From: Phycisphaerae bacterium
GTDB lineage: Bacteria; Planctomycetota; Phycisphaerae; Sedimentisphaerales; Anaerobacaceae
Direction of reading: 5' to 3'
NCBI GenBank assembly: GCA_016782755.1
Contig: JADHXY010000005.1
Location: forward strand, 1-35,712
DNA length: 35,712 bases
Shown: positions 25,085-34,188 of the stretch, piece after piece
Layout of the letters: the number at the start of each line of letters is the position of its first letter
How positions within the stretch are numbered: the first letter of the stretch is position 1
Notes under the pieces: model-generated
What the model saw: the letters and a program-made list of their open reading frames with translations, nothing else
What the model was told of the DNA's origin: nothing
Database searches by the model: none
Made by a program: the position numbers and the translations under genes

Positions 25085-26812
25085 CTATACAAATTTGTGC
25101 TCAAGAAAACCTTCAAGCTTTCTGGCTCTTACAGGATGCTGCATTTTACGTATCGCCTTAGCCTCTACCTGCCTTACACGCTCACGTGTTACCTTGAAGA
25201 TTTTTCCGACCTCTTCAAGCGTATAGGTATAACCATCGCCGATACCGTAACGCAGCTTAATAATCTCCCGCTCACGGTATGAAAGTGTCTGAAGTATGTC
25301 ATCGAGCCTTTCCTTGAGCATTTCCTGTGTCGCCGAAGCCACCGGTGAATCAATGTCATTATCTTCGATAAAATCGCCAAAATAGCTGTCCTCACTGTCG
25401 CCTATAGGCCGATCCAGACTTATGGGGTGCTTGGATATTTTGAGAACACGTCTGGTTTCCTCGATGCTCATCTTAGCATATTCAGCTATCTCCTCGATGC
25501 TCGGCTCCCTGCCAAGCTCCTGAACAAGCTCCTTGTTAGCCGTGCGGATCCTGCTCATGGTCTCTATCATATGTACCGGTATCCTGATCGTCCTTGCATG
25601 GTCCGCAATCGAACGCGTTATCGCCTGTCGTATCCACCAGGTTGCATAGGTGCTGAACTTGTAACCTCGCCTGTATTCGTACTTATCCACCGCACGCATC
25701 AACCCTGTATTGCCTTCCTGGATAATATCGAGAAAACTCAGGCCGCGGTTACGGTACTTTTTGGCAATCGAGACCACAAGTCGCAAATTCGCGCTCGATA
25801 GTGATCTTTTGGTTTCTTCGTACTGATCGAAAACTTTTGTAATAAGTGAAATTCTCTTTTCAAGCTGCTCGGGCGTCTCTACAACAAGACTCTGCAAGCC
25901 GGAAAGTTCCTGCTTCATAGCCTCAATATCTTCCCCATCGTAAATCTCGTCAGTGCCCTTTTCAATAGACCTTTTAAGCTCCTGCATCTTAAACAAAATG
26001 CCCTTAATTTTGGTCTTTAGCGGTTGAACCCTGCTGGTTCTGAGGCTCAACTCCTCCAGAAGAGTAGCAGCTTTTCTGCGATTGCGATTAAGTTTCTTAT
26101 TAATATCCCGACATTGAACTGGCGAGTTACTGCTGAGTAATTTTTCAAAAAGCTCTTTGTTCCAGCTCAACAATTTATTGATAGTAACTATACTAAAAGA
26201 TAGCCTTTCCTTAATGATATTCCTCATCGTGGTCTCAGAATTACTTATCTTCATGGTCCTGTCAAAAGAAAGCGTATTATCATTAACCTGCTGCAATGTC
26301 GAAACCGCTGCTCGTGCACAGTAATCATTCTCGAGCAATTTCCTGCGGAAAGCCATCCTCGTCAGCTCTATCTTTTTTGCAAGAGATATCTCTTCTTCAC
26401 GCTTGAGCAGGGGTATCTCTCCCATCTGCGTAAGATACATTCTGACCGGATCATCTACCCTGCCTCTTGCCTGCCCAACAGCAAGCTCCTTTTCGAGGAT
26501 AGCATCATCTTTATCAATATCGTCCGCATCCTCGGTCATCTCGAAATCTTCGTCTTCATCCTTGACAATATCCGATTCGTCAATAAGCTTTACGCCCTTC
26601 TCATCGAGTGTGGCCAGCAGACTGTCCAGCTGAGCCGGACTTGATGCATCGTCCGGCAGCTTTTCGTTCAACTCTCCATAAGTAATATAACCCTTCTTCA
26701 GAGCAGCCTCGATAATAGATTTTATCTGGGCATCAAAATCCTGTGCCTTTGCTAACGTCTCGGGCTCTACAACTGTATCCGGTTTTTTTGTTTTTATATT
26801 CTTTTTGACCAT
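25085..26812 (-). CDS. rpoD: Primary sigma factor (RpoD, sigma-70)
   Basis: Housekeeping sigma subunit directing RNA polymerase to -35/-10 promoters. It is 575 aa. Region 1.1 (about 27-85), a very acidic linker (84-105), region 1.2 ([16 protein letters not shown], 121-136), a non-conserved segment of about 185 residues (152-337), region 2 ([20 protein letters not shown] at 341-360 through [17 protein letters not shown]), region 3 (411-470), and region 4 with the helix-turn-helix [20 protein letters not shown] (531-550). Region 1.1 plus the non-conserved segment mark a group 1 sigma. GAGGAAG precedes the ATG. It lies 43 bp after dnaG, the classic dnaG-rpoD pairing; rpsU, often first in that operon, is absent here. 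Confidence 0.96.
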   Translation of the reverse strand: MVKKNIKTKKPDTVVEPETLAKAQDFDAQIKSIIEAALKKGYITYGELNEKLPDDASSPAQLDSLLATLDEKGVKLIDESDIVKDEDEDFEMTEDADDIDKDDAILEKELAVGQARGRVDDPVRMYLTQMGEIPLLKREEEISLAKKIELTRMAFRRKLLENDYCARAAVSTLQQVNDNTLSFDRTMKISNSETTMRNIIKERLSFSIVTINKLLSWNKELFEKLLSSNSPVQCRDINKKLNRNRRKAATLLEELSLRTSRVQPLKTKIKGILFKMQELKRSIEKGTDEIYDGEDIEAMKQELSGLQSLVVETPEQLEKRISLITKVFDQYEETKRSLSSANLRLVVSIAKKYRNRGLSFLDIIQEGNTGLMRAVDKYEYRRGYKFSTYATWWIRQAITRSIADHARTIRIPVHMIETMSRIRTANKELVQELGREPSIEEIAEYAKMSIEETRRVLKISKHPISLDRPIGDSEDSYFGDFIEDNDIDSPVASATQEMLKERLDDILQTLSYREREIIKLRYGIGDGYTYTLEEVGKIFKVTRERVRQVEAKAIRKMQHPVRARKLEGFLEHKFV

Positions 26813-26855
26813 AAAAAAGGCTTCCTCAAATCAATCAAACAATAATAAATATATT

Positions 26856-28631
26856 TTAGACCAGACCTATATTACGCCTGTCAGACTTTTTCTTGCTGAA
26901 ACTGCGAAGGACATCTTCGGTTTTTGCCCCGGATAGACCCTGATCTCTGCTGGCAGCTCTTATATCTGCGAGTACCTCGACGGCAGCATTAAGCCTCGCT
27001 GAATAATTGCCCTTTCGGCAACCCTTATCCGCAAGATCAACAACCAAAGACCCCATCTCGATGCTCTCAATACGGCTCAGTATCTGCGAAACATCTATAT
27101 CGCCGTTCTGCTCAGAAAGCTGGAGTATTTTTTCCATTATTATCCTGAAGCTTTCCACATCAAAATCCTGCAAACTAAGCTTGCTCTCTACGACCGATAT
27201 CAAAGATGGTTCGTTAAGCAAAACCTCAACTATCTCCCGCTGAGAAGATTTTGCCAATCCCTCAAAAGACTCATCTTTTCGCACAAACGAATTTTTAACC
27301 GCATAACTTTCGCTTTTTTTCAAACGACCCAGCAATCTGTTAAGCTCTGAGTTTAGCTCCCCGGCCCCAAGCCCGACAACACCGGCAAGCTTATTTACTA
27401 TAACGCCCTTTTCGATAGCACTCACATTACCCGAGGCTACCGCCTTTGCAGCAGAGCTAAGATAATTCTCAATAGCTTCTGACTTTGCGGAAACAGTATC
27501 ATCTTTTGCCATTGATTCTTTCAGCCGTTTCCATTTGAACTCGAAAGCATCTTCAGCATCAGCCATCAGCTGCAAAAAACCTTCCCTGCCGCGAGCTACA
27601 ATAAAATCACAAGGATCCTTCCCCTCGCCGATAGATGCAACCTTAATATCCACTCGCTGATTCAAGCAAATATCAACCGCACGGTCTGCCGCCTTCTGGC
27701 CGGCCAAATCGCTATCAAACAGTAACACGATCTTGCGGGCAAACCTCTTCAATTGCCGAACATGACCCTCGGTAAAACTCGTGCCGAGCGTGGCAACCAC
27801 ATTGCAACAGCCGGCTTGATGTGCCATAATACAATCGGTATAGCCCTCAACAACAACCACAACATCCTGCTTAACTATCTCATGCCTGGCCTGAAAGAGA
27901 CCGTAAACACTATTGCTTTTGTCAAAAAGCACCGTCGCCGGAGAATTAATATACTTAGCACCGGAGCCGTCAAGCGTTCTTCCGCCAAATCCAATTATCC
28001 TTCCGCTAACGTCCGCTATCGGGAACATCAAACGGTTGACAAATTTATCCGTCTGGCCAGCTGTTACCAGCCCGGCCTTTTTCAAAATATCCAAAGGCCC
28101 CTTCTGTTCGATCGCCCTGCCGACAAGATCATTGTCCACGCTCGCCAAACCGATCATCCATTTATCAATGCTTTCCTGATTGATCTGCCTTTGAGCTGTA
28201 TATTCCCTGGCGGCTTTGCCCACTTCAGCATTTTGTAAATTCTCTACAAAAAGATCCTTCGCCCATTTATTAGCACCCGCGATCCGATTGGGGTCAACAT
28301 CGTCGCCCTGCTCGCGTTTGCTGGCTTTGTTGCGACTGAAATTATTTTTTACCTCAATCCCAGCCCGCTCGCCAAGCCGCTCTACCGCCTGAGTGAAACT
28401 GAGATTCTCCCGCATCTGTACGAACTTAAAAACATCTCCGCCCGCACCGCACGCAAAACACTTAAATATCTGCTTAACAGGACTAACATACATGCTCGGC
28501 GAATGATCGTCATGAAACGGGCATAAACTAACAAGCTCTTTACCTTTTTTATGCAGACTAACATGCTCGCTGATTATCTCCACGATATCATTCGCCTGCT
28601 GAATACGCTGTATTAAATTATGATCAAACAT
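26856..28631 (-). CDS. dnaG: DNA primase
   Basis: Synthesises RNA primers at the replication fork with DnaB helicase. It is 591 aa from the ATG at 28631, which aligns with the usual family start (FDHNLIQRIQQANDIVEII). A TTG at 28676 preceded by AAGGG would add 15 residues that look non-conserved. Zinc-binding domain: C37, H40 (CPFH), C58, C61 (CFACGAGGD). TOPRIM catalytic core: EGYTD (262-266) and DSD (306-308), with FDSDLAGQKAADRA. The C-terminal third is the variable helicase-interaction domain. It is upstream of rpoD in the same direction. Confidence 0.95.
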   Translation of the reverse strand: MFDHNLIQRIQQANDIVEIISEHVSLHKKGKELVSLCPFHDDHSPSMYVSPVKQIFKCFACGAGGDVFKFVQMRENLSFTQAVERLGERAGIEVKNNFSRNKASKREQGDDVDPNRIAGANKWAKDLFVENLQNAEVGKAAREYTAQRQINQESIDKWMIGLASVDNDLVGRAIEQKGPLDILKKAGLVTAGQTDKFVNRLMFPIADVSGRIIGFGGRTLDGSGAKYINSPATVLFDKSNSVYGLFQARHEIVKQDVVVVVEGYTDCIMAHQAGCCNVVATLGTSFTEGHVRQLKRFARKIVLLFDSDLAGQKAADRAVDICLNQRVDIKVASIGEGKDPCDFIVARGREGFLQLMADAEDAFEFKWKRLKESMAKDDTVSAKSEAIENYLSSAAKAVASGNVSAIEKGVIVNKLAGVVGLGAGELNSELNRLLGRLKKSESYAVKNSFVRKDESFEGLAKSSQREIVEVLLNEPSLISVVESKLSLQDFDVESFRIIMEKILQLSEQNGDIDVSQILSRIESIEMGSLVVDLADKGCRKGNYSARLNAAVEVLADIRAASRDQGLSGAKTEDVLRSFSKKKSDRRNIGLV

Positions 28632-28886
28632 CCGTGACTTTATAAATTTATAAGAATAAAAAAAAGGCGTACTCAATTACGCCCTTATCAATTTCCGATA
28701 ATAACATAGCACACAACCCTGATCCTCCGACTCTCACAGCTGACTACCTTATGTATAGGAAGAAATAAAGAAAAGTCAAATCGGCCCCAAAAAACCCTTA
28801 TACCACTTATAAAACGCATTTTTTTAAAAAAAGACACTTAGCTAATTCATACTTTTGATTGACCGACCAACGCCTTAATCAGCTTA

Positions 28887-29675
28887 TTAATACAGTTTAA
28901 TCCCAAAAAAATCTTGACTTACAGCCGTTATCTTCCTGGCAAACTCTTCAAATTCCACCCCCATAACCTCAGCCGCTAATCTGGCGGTGTGCACCATCAA
29001 TGCCGGCTCGTTTATCTTTTGCTTTCTCATCGGCGCCGGTGACATATATGGGCAATCCGTCTCTAACATAAGCCGCTCGATCGGAACCGCCTTCATAGCC
29101 GCCCGGGCTTTGTCGGCATTTTTGAAAGTTACAACGCCGGTAAACGAAACGTGCCAGCCGCGATCAATCACTAATTTCGCAGCTTTGTCGTCCTCGCTAA
29201 AACAGTGAAATACCACCCTCGGTATCTTGCCCTCAAAACCATCCAGCACTTCTAAGGTCTGCTCAAAAGCATCCCTGCTATGCACGATAACCGGCAAATT
29301 CAGCTTCGATGCCAATTCAAGGTGCGACTCAAACAAACGAATCTGATCCTGACACGACGACAAATTATAATGAAAATCAAGCCCCGTCTCGCCAATCGCC
29401 ACCACCTTTTGGGCTTGCGCGAGTTTCTCAAGCTCGCAAAGGCTCTGCCCATCCGCATCCTTTGCATAATGTGGATGTATCCCAACTGCCGCATACATAT
29501 TCTCATAATTTTTTGCAAGTTCAACCACTTTGCCGCACTGCTCGATATTCGTACCAACATTCACCCAGCCGCAAACCCCTGCCGCTTCGCTCCGGCTCAA
29601 AACGCCTTCCAAATCACACGAAAGCTCATCAAAACCCAGATGGCAATGCGTATCTATCAAACAAAATTCGCTCAT
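28887..29675 (-). CDS. TatD family metal-dependent hydrolase
   Basis: 262-aa TIM-barrel hydrolase of the TatD/YcfH group, two-metal enzymes with DNase or exonuclease activity. Metal-site residues are readable: DTHCH (H10, H12), E96 (GETGLDFHY), H132 (VHSRD), H157 (FHCFS) and D207 (ETDCPYMSP). Closest to the YcfH/TatD DNase subgroup. The ATG at 29675 is chosen, with AAGG nine bases upstream; a GTG two codons earlier is possible. It precedes dnaG by about 250 bp, a gap with no other recognisable feature, so co-transcription is uncertain. Confidence 0.9.
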   Translation of the reverse strand: MSEFCLIDTHCHLGFDELSCDLEGVLSRSEAAGVCGWVNVGTNIEQCGKVVELAKNYENMYAAVGIHPHYAKDADGQSLCELEKLAQAQKVVAIGETGLDFHYNLSSCQDQIRLFESHLELASKLNLPVIVHSRDAFEQTLEVLDGFEGKIPRVVFHCFSEDDKAAKLVIDRGWHVSFTGVVTFKNADKARAAMKAVPIERLMLETDCPYMSPAPMRKQKINEPALMVHTARLAAEVMGVEFEEFARKITAVSQDFFGIKLY

Positions 29676-29810
29676 AAACACAGACCTTATTAATTCAGCA
29701 CAATCAAAAAACGCATTGTATCAAAAATTCGCTTTTGACAAAGAATAATTTAGCTCGCCGCAACGGCTGTCAGGCCGCTGATAAATTTTGAGACTCAATA
29801 TATTTTCAAC

Positions 29811-29839
29811 TTGATAGTGTCCGGATTTTAAAATATAGT
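29811..29839 (+). promoter_or_regulatory. Promoter of the pseudopilin-like gene
   Basis: TTGATA (29811-29816), exactly 17 bases, TATAGT (29834-29839); transcription start expected near 29846. AAGGGGAG and the ATG at 29870 follow, so the gene is transcribed on its own. Confidence 0.65.
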
Positions 29840-29869
29840 AAACAGAACGTTAATACAAGGGGAGTTTTA

Positions 29870-30628
29870 ATGACTAAAAAAGCTTTCACACTTATCGAGC
29901 TTCTGGTCGTCATCTCAATAATTTCTATCCTGATGGCTATATTGATGCCTTCGCTTCAAAAGGTTCGCTACCAGGCAAAGTCGCTCGTCTGCAATTCAAA
30001 TCTCCGCCAATGGGGGATCATGCTAACGGCTTATACAAACGACTACGATGGCCGTTTTTTTGAAGGTTGGTACGAGGGATGCAGCAATAACGGCGTATGG
30101 GTATTTGTCATGGAAAAATATTACGCTGCCGACCCGGAAGTGCGCTGCTGCCCGCTGGCAAAAAATCCCGATGCAGAAAATCCGTATAAAGCATGGGGTT
30201 ATCTGGACAATCGCTTCTACGGCAGCTACGGTATGAATTCGTGGCTCTACGACCCGCCGAGAACCGTTAAAGAAACCGAAGGCCACCATACTATATTAAA
30301 CTGGCGGAGGCTTGCGATTAAGAAAGGCTACCAGGTGCCGATGCTCATGGATAGCCAGTGGATCGACGGCTGGCCCGAACATTATGACATACCGCCCACT
30401 TCTGCCGGACAGGATTGGCTCGAAGATGACGGCCATAACAAAAACCATATGCGAAGGTTCTGCATAAACCGTCATGTGGGGAATGTTAATTCCATTTTTG
30501 TGGATTTACACCTCGAAAAACTGGGACTAAAACAGATGTGGCGAACAAAATGGCACCAGCGATTCAGCTTTTCTGAGCCGCTGCCGGCTTGGCCGGAATG
30601 GATGGAAAAGTTCAAAGACCCAAAATAA
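29870..30628 (+). CDS. Pseudopilin-like protein with N-terminal methylation motif and H-X9-D motif
   Basis: 252-aa envelope protein of the type common in planctomycetes. Prepilin leader MTKKA, then FTLIELLVVISIISILMAIL: cleavage expected before F6 with E10 as the conserved Glu5 of the mature helix. The exported part has cysteines and aromatic residues. The C-terminal motif is H202-X9-D212 in RHVGNVNSIFVDLHLEKLG, close to the H-X9-DG signature but with Leu for Gly. Such proteins are processed by the type II secretion/type IV pilus peptidase; many genomes hold dozens of unlinked copies of unknown function. No secretion genes are nearby. Ribosome site AAGGGGAG is strong. No terminator found; the gene is followed by about 850 bp of repeats. 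Confidence 0.85.
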   Translation: MTKKAFTLIELLVVISIISILMAILMPSLQKVRYQAKSLVCNSNLRQWGIMLTAYTNDYDGRFFEGWYEGCSNNGVWVFVMEKYYAADPEVRCCPLAKNPDAENPYKAWGYLDNRFYGSYGMNSWLYDPPRTVKETEGHHTILNWRRLAIKKGYQVPMLMDSQWIDGWPEHYDIPPTSAGQDWLEDDGHNKNHMRRFCINRHVGNVNSIFVDLHLEKLGLKQMWRTKWHQRFSFSEPLPAWPEWMEKFKDPK

Positions 30629-30718
30629 AGCACCATAAAGTGAGGTAAACGTCAATCATTTGTGCATGTATAGGCAGCAACGGGGGTAAAAACAGGGGAA
30701 AAGTGGTGTGTTTTTTTG

Positions 30719-30748
30719 GAATTTTTACGAATTTTTACGAATTTTTTG
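30719..30748 (+). repeat. 10-bp tandem repeat
   Basis: GAATTTTTAC occurs twice in direct succession (30719-30738), then a third diverged unit GAATTTTTTG (30739-30748). It is in the AT-rich stretch between the pseudopilin-like gene and the mosaic repeat. Confidence 0.7.
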
Positions 30749-30817
30749 GAAAAGTTGTGCGTTTTTTACAAATTTTTTTACAGTACATGCGTAAACGATT
30801 GATTCCCGATAAATCGG

Positions 30818-31158
30818 GATGTCGCTTTGCTCCATATTTCACCACGAAGCACACGAAGAGCACGAAGAAAAAAAAGTCAGATTTCAGAGGTTAGAAAAAG
30901 ACAAAAAAGATTAGCCACGAATTGGTTAGAAGTCAGAGGTCAGAAATCAGATATCAGAAAAAGACAAAAATATTTTGACAGTCCCGATTTATCGGGGAAC
31001 AGGATTGAACAGGATTTTTAAAAAGAAAAGATAAAAAACTTGAACCACGAATTGACACGAATTATCACGAATTTTAAAAAACTTTTTTATCCCGCCAAGG
31101 CGCAGAGGCGCGGAGTTATTATTCCCGTTGGTTCTTCAATATGGAGCAAAGCGACATC
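30818..31158. repeat. Element bracketed by a 21-bp perfect inverted repeat
   Basis: The 21 bases 30818-30838 (GATGTCGCTTTGCTCC plus ATATT) are the exact reverse complement of 31138-31158. They enclose the 302-bp mosaic block. A palindrome TCCCGAT-AA-ATCGGGA (30804-30819) overlaps the left arm. The arrangement resembles a small non-autonomous element, but no transposase or target duplication is visible. The gene-free stretch 30629-31482 is otherwise the other repeats listed here plus unremarkable sequence. Confidence 0.6.
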
Positions 31159-31290
31159 TCGGCGCCTTTTGTCGGGATTTGTCGGGACTCGTCCAATCTC
31201 TTTTATTTTAGAGCAATTTAGATTGCCGCGTCCCGATCAACTACGTTGGGAACAAATTTAATAGACCCGTTCGACAAGCTCAGGGTGACG
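30841..31290 (+). repeat. Dispersed mosaic repeat, copy 2 (nearly uninterrupted)
   Basis: Positions 30841-31142 match 38-339 at about 95%. 31185-31202 match 381-398. 31217-31290 match 3338-3412. Only 14 bp separate the last two pieces here, against 2,939 bp in copy 1. Open frames through it are repeat translations (for example TKHTKSTK from the CACGAAG units) and not genes. Confidence 0.85.
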
Positions 31291-31437
31291 AAAAGAGTGG
31301 ACACTAAAACGGACACCTTTTTTGACACATACAGCTTTCCCCGTGTGTAACCAGTCGTCACCAGTTGGCAATAAGCAGGGTAATTACCCGAAAAACATAG
31401 GAAACGATAACTGCTTAGACAATGAACAGTTAGGAAC

Positions 31438-31465
31438 AAAAAAAGACAGTTTGGCATCGGCTGTC
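31438..31465 (-). terminator. Terminator of the tRNA-Lys/tRNA-Thr transcript
   Basis: On the minus strand GACAG (complement of 31461-31465) pairs with CTGTC (complement of 31445-31449) and is followed by seven T (complement of 31438-31444). It lies 18 bp after the tRNA-Thr 3' end. The stem is short but the T-run is good. Confidence 0.55.
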
Positions 31466-31482
31466 ATGGGGAAAAAAGGGAA

Positions 31483-31554
31483 AGCCAACGGTCGGAATCG
31501 AACCGACAACCGCTGGTTTACAAAACCAGGGCTCTACCGTTGAGCTACGTTGGC
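31483..31554 (-). tRNA. tRNA-Thr (anticodon TGT)
   Basis: Minus-strand cloverleaf with acceptor GCCAACG/CGTTGGC, D arm GCTC/GAGC, anticodon stem CTGGT/ACCAG enclosing TTTGTAA (anticodon TGT at 31520-31522) and T arm GTCGG-TTCGATT-CCGAC. CCA is not encoded. The discriminator base is T (U73) rather than the A typical of E. coli tRNA-Thr. It is 67 bp after tRNA-Lys in the same direction. Confidence 0.94.
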
Positions 31555-31621
31555 GAAGAGCTGATTCTAATAAAAACCGCACCAAAAGTCAATAGCCTAA
31601 AACCTCCGGCGATTTGAAAAA

Positions 31622-31694
31622 TGAGAGTGTTGGGGCTCGAACCCAAGACCTACGCCTTAAAAGGGCGTTGCTCTACCAACTGAGCTACACTCCC
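31622..31694 (-). tRNA. tRNA-Lys (anticodon TTT)
   Basis: Minus-strand cloverleaf with acceptor GGGAGTG/CACTCTC (one G-U pair), D arm GCTC..GAGC, anticodon stem ACGCC/GGCGT enclosing CTTTTAA (anticodon TTT at 31659-31661), T loop TTCGAGC and discriminator A. CCA is not encoded. It is first of a two-tRNA transcript with tRNA-Thr. Confidence 0.95.
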
Positions 31695-31710
31695 ATGAAA
31701 CAGGAAAAAG

Positions 31711-31739
31711 AAGATAAAACAATTCTCCGCAAAAGTCAA
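31711..31739 (-). promoter_or_regulatory. Promoter of the tRNA-Lys/tRNA-Thr transcript
   Basis: On the minus strand TTGACT (complement of 31734-31739), 17-base spacer, TATCTT (complement of 31711-31716), 17 bp before the tRNA-Lys 5' end. Confidence 0.65.
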
Positions 31740-31878
31740 CAAGTAAGAAATAATTTTAATCCCAGCTCTTTTCAACAAGTCTGATTATACCCAAACTACC
31801 CGCTTTTAAAAATAAATAATAAATTACCTTTAATTTTTTGGCACCTGAGGCGATTTTTGCATAATATCCGCCCCAACA

Positions 31879-31907
31879 TTGACATCAATACCGCAAACTA
31901 ATAACAT
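31879..31907 (+). promoter_or_regulatory. Promoter of the isocitrate dehydrogenase gene
   Basis: Perfect TTGACA (31879-31884), 17 bases, TAACAT (31902-31907). It lies 29 bp before the ATG, with AGGAG at 31928-31932. Confidence 0.6.
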
Positions 31908-31936
31908 AACGGTTTTTAATCCTGTTTAGGAGTCTT

Positions 31937-33025
31937 ATGCAAATGACAGATGTATCTTTGATCACAGGGGACGGAATCGGTCCCGAACTGGCAGAAGCCG
32001 CAAGAAGGTGTATCGACGCCACCAACCCCCAGATCAAATGGGATATAGTTGAAGCCGGAATTGATGTCATGGAAAAAACAGGAACCCCAATTCCAGACGA
32101 AACTATGGAATCAGTAAAGAGGAACAAGATCGCCCTCAAGGCCCCCATCACAACCCCAGTTGGCACTGGCTTTCGCAGCATAAACGTCCACCTTCGCCAA
32201 CAGCTCGACCTTTACGCCTGCCTGAGACCATGCAAAAGCTACAAAGGCGTAAGGAGTAAGTATTCTGATATCGACCTGATCCTTGTCCGCGAAAACACCG
32301 AAGACCTCTACGCAGGCATAGAATTCGAAAAAGGCAAGGATGACACACTCGAACTAATTAACTGGCTAAATGCTCACAGCCAAAGAAAAATCGGCCCAAA
32401 TGCAGGTATCAGCATCAAACCCATTTCAGTTGAAGGCACAACACGCATTGTCAAATTTGCCTTTGATTACGCGAAAAAACTGGGACGCAAAAAAGTAACA
32501 AGCGTTCACAAGGCCAATATCATGAAATACACCGACGGACTCTGGCTTGAAATCAGCCGGCAAGTCGCCAAAGACTACCCCGACATTGAATTCGAAGACC
32601 GGATAGTTGACAATATGTGCATGCAGCTGATTCAGAAACCCGAACTTTACGATGTCATCGTCCTGCCTAACCTCTATGGTGACATTCTTAGTGACCTTTG
32701 TGCAGGACTCGTCGGTGGCCTTGGGATGGCTCCGGGAGCCAATATCGGCGACACCAGTGCCGTCTTCGAAGCCACTCACGGCAGCGCACCAAAATACAAA
32801 GGCCTTAACAAAGTAAATCCCGTCGCCCTCATCTTAAGCGGCGTGCTAATGCTAAGACACCTTGACAAGACAGAAGAGGCAGACAAACTCGAAAGAGCCG
32901 TCGCTGAAGTTATAGCCGAGGGTAAAGACGTCACTTATGACATGAAACCCGACCGCAATGACCCAACCGCAGTAGGTACCAGCCAGATGGCTGATGCCAT
33001 AATCGAAAAAGTTAAAAGCTATTAA
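31937..33025 (+). CDS. NAD-type isocitrate dehydrogenase (isocitrate/isopropylmalate dehydrogenase family)
   Basis: Beta-decarboxylating dehydrogenase of 362 aa, most likely oxidising isocitrate to 2-oxoglutarate in the TCA cycle with NAD. Features: ITGDGIGPE (9-17), substrate loop S81-I-N-V-x-L-R87, R97, R118 with ENTEDLYAG (119-127), [20 protein letters not shown] metal-binding aspartates, and the cofactor loop [17 protein letters not shown] typical of NAD-dependent IDHs. Isopropylmalate and homoisocitrate dehydrogenases are homologous alternatives, but neighbouring leu or lys genes are absent and the [11 protein letters not shown] form favours IDH. An ATG two codons on gives a longer, also acceptable spacing from AGGAG. 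Confidence 0.85.
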   Translation: MQMTDVSLITGDGIGPELAEAARRCIDATNPQIKWDIVEAGIDVMEKTGTPIPDETMESVKRNKIALKAPITTPVGTGFRSINVHLRQQLDLYACLRPCKSYKGVRSKYSDIDLILVRENTEDLYAGIEFEKGKDDTLELINWLNAHSQRKIGPNAGISIKPISVEGTTRIVKFAFDYAKKLGRKKVTSVHKANIMKYTDGLWLEISRQVAKDYPDIEFEDRIVDNMCMQLIQKPELYDVIVLPNLYGDILSDLCAGLVGGLGMAPGANIGDTSAVFEATHGSAPKYKGLNKVNPVALILSGVLMLRHLDKTEEADKLERAVAEVIAEGKDVTYDMKPDRNDPTAVGTSQMADAIIEKVKSY

Positions 33026-33038
33026 TTTCTGTATTCGT

Positions 33039-33069
33039 CCGGCCTCTAAGACTAATTCTTACAGGTCGG
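33039..33069 (+). terminator. Strong hairpin between the isocitrate dehydrogenase gene and lpxK
   Basis: CCGGCCT (33039-33045) pairs with AGGTCGG (33063-33069, one G-U), and inside it TAAG (33047-33050) pairs with CTTA (33058-33061), leaving a 7-base loop. GGCC and four T follow at 33071-33078. It could end dehydrogenase transcription, or sit in the lpxK leader 23 bp before its start codon. Confidence 0.45.
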
Positions 33070-33091
33070 CGGCCTTTTAAGGGCGACGACA

Positions 33092-34162
33092 TTGAATCAG
33101 CAATTTTACCGCCATATAATTTCAGGTTCTGCAAAAAACATTTTTGCAAGCTTGATCCGACTCTCTTTATTTTTACCAGCCGTCCTCTATTCAGCCGTAA
33201 TAAGACTGCGAAACGTGCTGTATAATAAAAACCTGCTAAAAAGCTTCAAAGCCGCTGCTCCTGTGATAAGTATCGGAAATATAACTGCCGGCGGAACCGG
33301 AAAAACTCCACTTGTCATATGGCTGTGCAATTATCTTTGCCGAAAAGACTACAAATGCGCAATATTGACACGCGGCTACAAATCCAAAAAAAACAAATAC
33401 TCCGACGAGCCTGCCGCATTAGCAAAAAACTGCCCGAGTGCAAAAGTCATAATAAATCCCGACCGCTGCGAAGGTGCCCAGCAGGCTATAAATCAATACC
33501 ACTCCCAACTGCTGGTAATGGACGATGGTTTCCAGCACCGCCGCCTTAAAAGAGACCTCGACATAATAACTGTCGACAGCACCAATCCATTCGGATACGG
33601 CAAAATATTACCAGCTGGCCTTCTAAGAGAGCCGCTCTCTGCACTCAAACGTGCCAATGCCGCCATCCTGACACGATGCGATCAGGTCAGCGATTCTCAG
33701 CTGCACGAAATAGAACAAAAACTCAGAAAACACAATCCAGACCTCAAAATCGCAAGAACCATCCACAAACCCACTCGTGTTGTAGCTTTCGAAAAAGGCT
33801 GTATCCAACTCGATCAAATTCGAAACAAAAAAATATTTGCCTTTTGCGGGATAGGAAACCCCGATTCTTTCTTTAATACGATAAAAACTCTCGGCTGTAC
33901 CCTGACTGGCAAAAGAATCTATAACGACCACCACAACTACACAAAACAAGACCTCACAGACATATACGAAGAAGCTATCTACTTACAGGCGGATATGATC
34001 CTGACAACTCACAAGGACTGGACAAAGATAACCCTTTTGCCATCTGCGGAAAAACACCCCACCTTAGCCTGCCTGGAAGTTGACATAGATTTTACTCAGG
34101 GATTTGATACTATTAAAAAGTTGATTGATTGCTGTTTAGCGGATAAAATAACCCCGGCTTGA
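33092..34162 (+). CDS. lpxK: Tetraacyldisaccharide 4'-kinase
   Basis: Phosphorylates the lipid A disaccharide at the 4' position at the inner membrane; its presence argues for a true lipopolysaccharide outer membrane. It is 356 aa. The N-terminal hydrophobic anchor (about 18-38, LIRLSLFLPAVLYSAVI) precedes the P-loop GNITAGGTGKTP (62-73, K71). Next come TRGYKSK and MDDGFQHRRLKRDLDI (143-158; D145 and H149 are the catalytic positions in the family). The start is TTG, with AAGGG eight bases upstream; no in-frame ATG exists before the P-loop. Its stop lies 26 bp before the hldE ATG, forming an LPS gene pair. Confidence 0.93.
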   Translation: MNQQFYRHIISGSAKNIFASLIRLSLFLPAVLYSAVIRLRNVLYNKNLLKSFKAAAPVISIGNITAGGTGKTPLVIWLCNYLCRKDYKCAILTRGYKSKKNKYSDEPAALAKNCPSAKVIINPDRCEGAQQAINQYHSQLLVMDDGFQHRRLKRDLDIITVDSTNPFGYGKILPAGLLREPLSALKRANAAILTRCDQVSDSQLHEIEQKLRKHNPDLKIARTIHKPTRVVAFEKGCIQLDQIRNKKIFAFCGIGNPDSFFNTIKTLGCTLTGKRIYNDHHNYTKQDLTDIYEEAIYLQADMILTTHKDWTKITLLPSAEKHPTLACLEVDIDFTQGFDTIKKLIDCCLADKITPA

Positions 34163-34188
34163 CAAAATCCATAAAACAGGAAAATCGA

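Noticed and set aside
30703-31261. Three small plus-strand open frames in the repeat zone
   Set aside because: They are translations of the CACGAAG and TCAGAGGT modules, without a ribosome site, and the same modules occur at 38-339.
31322-31543. 73-codon plus-strand open frame
   Set aside because: It runs antisense into tRNA-Thr and its terminator and has no protein-like features.
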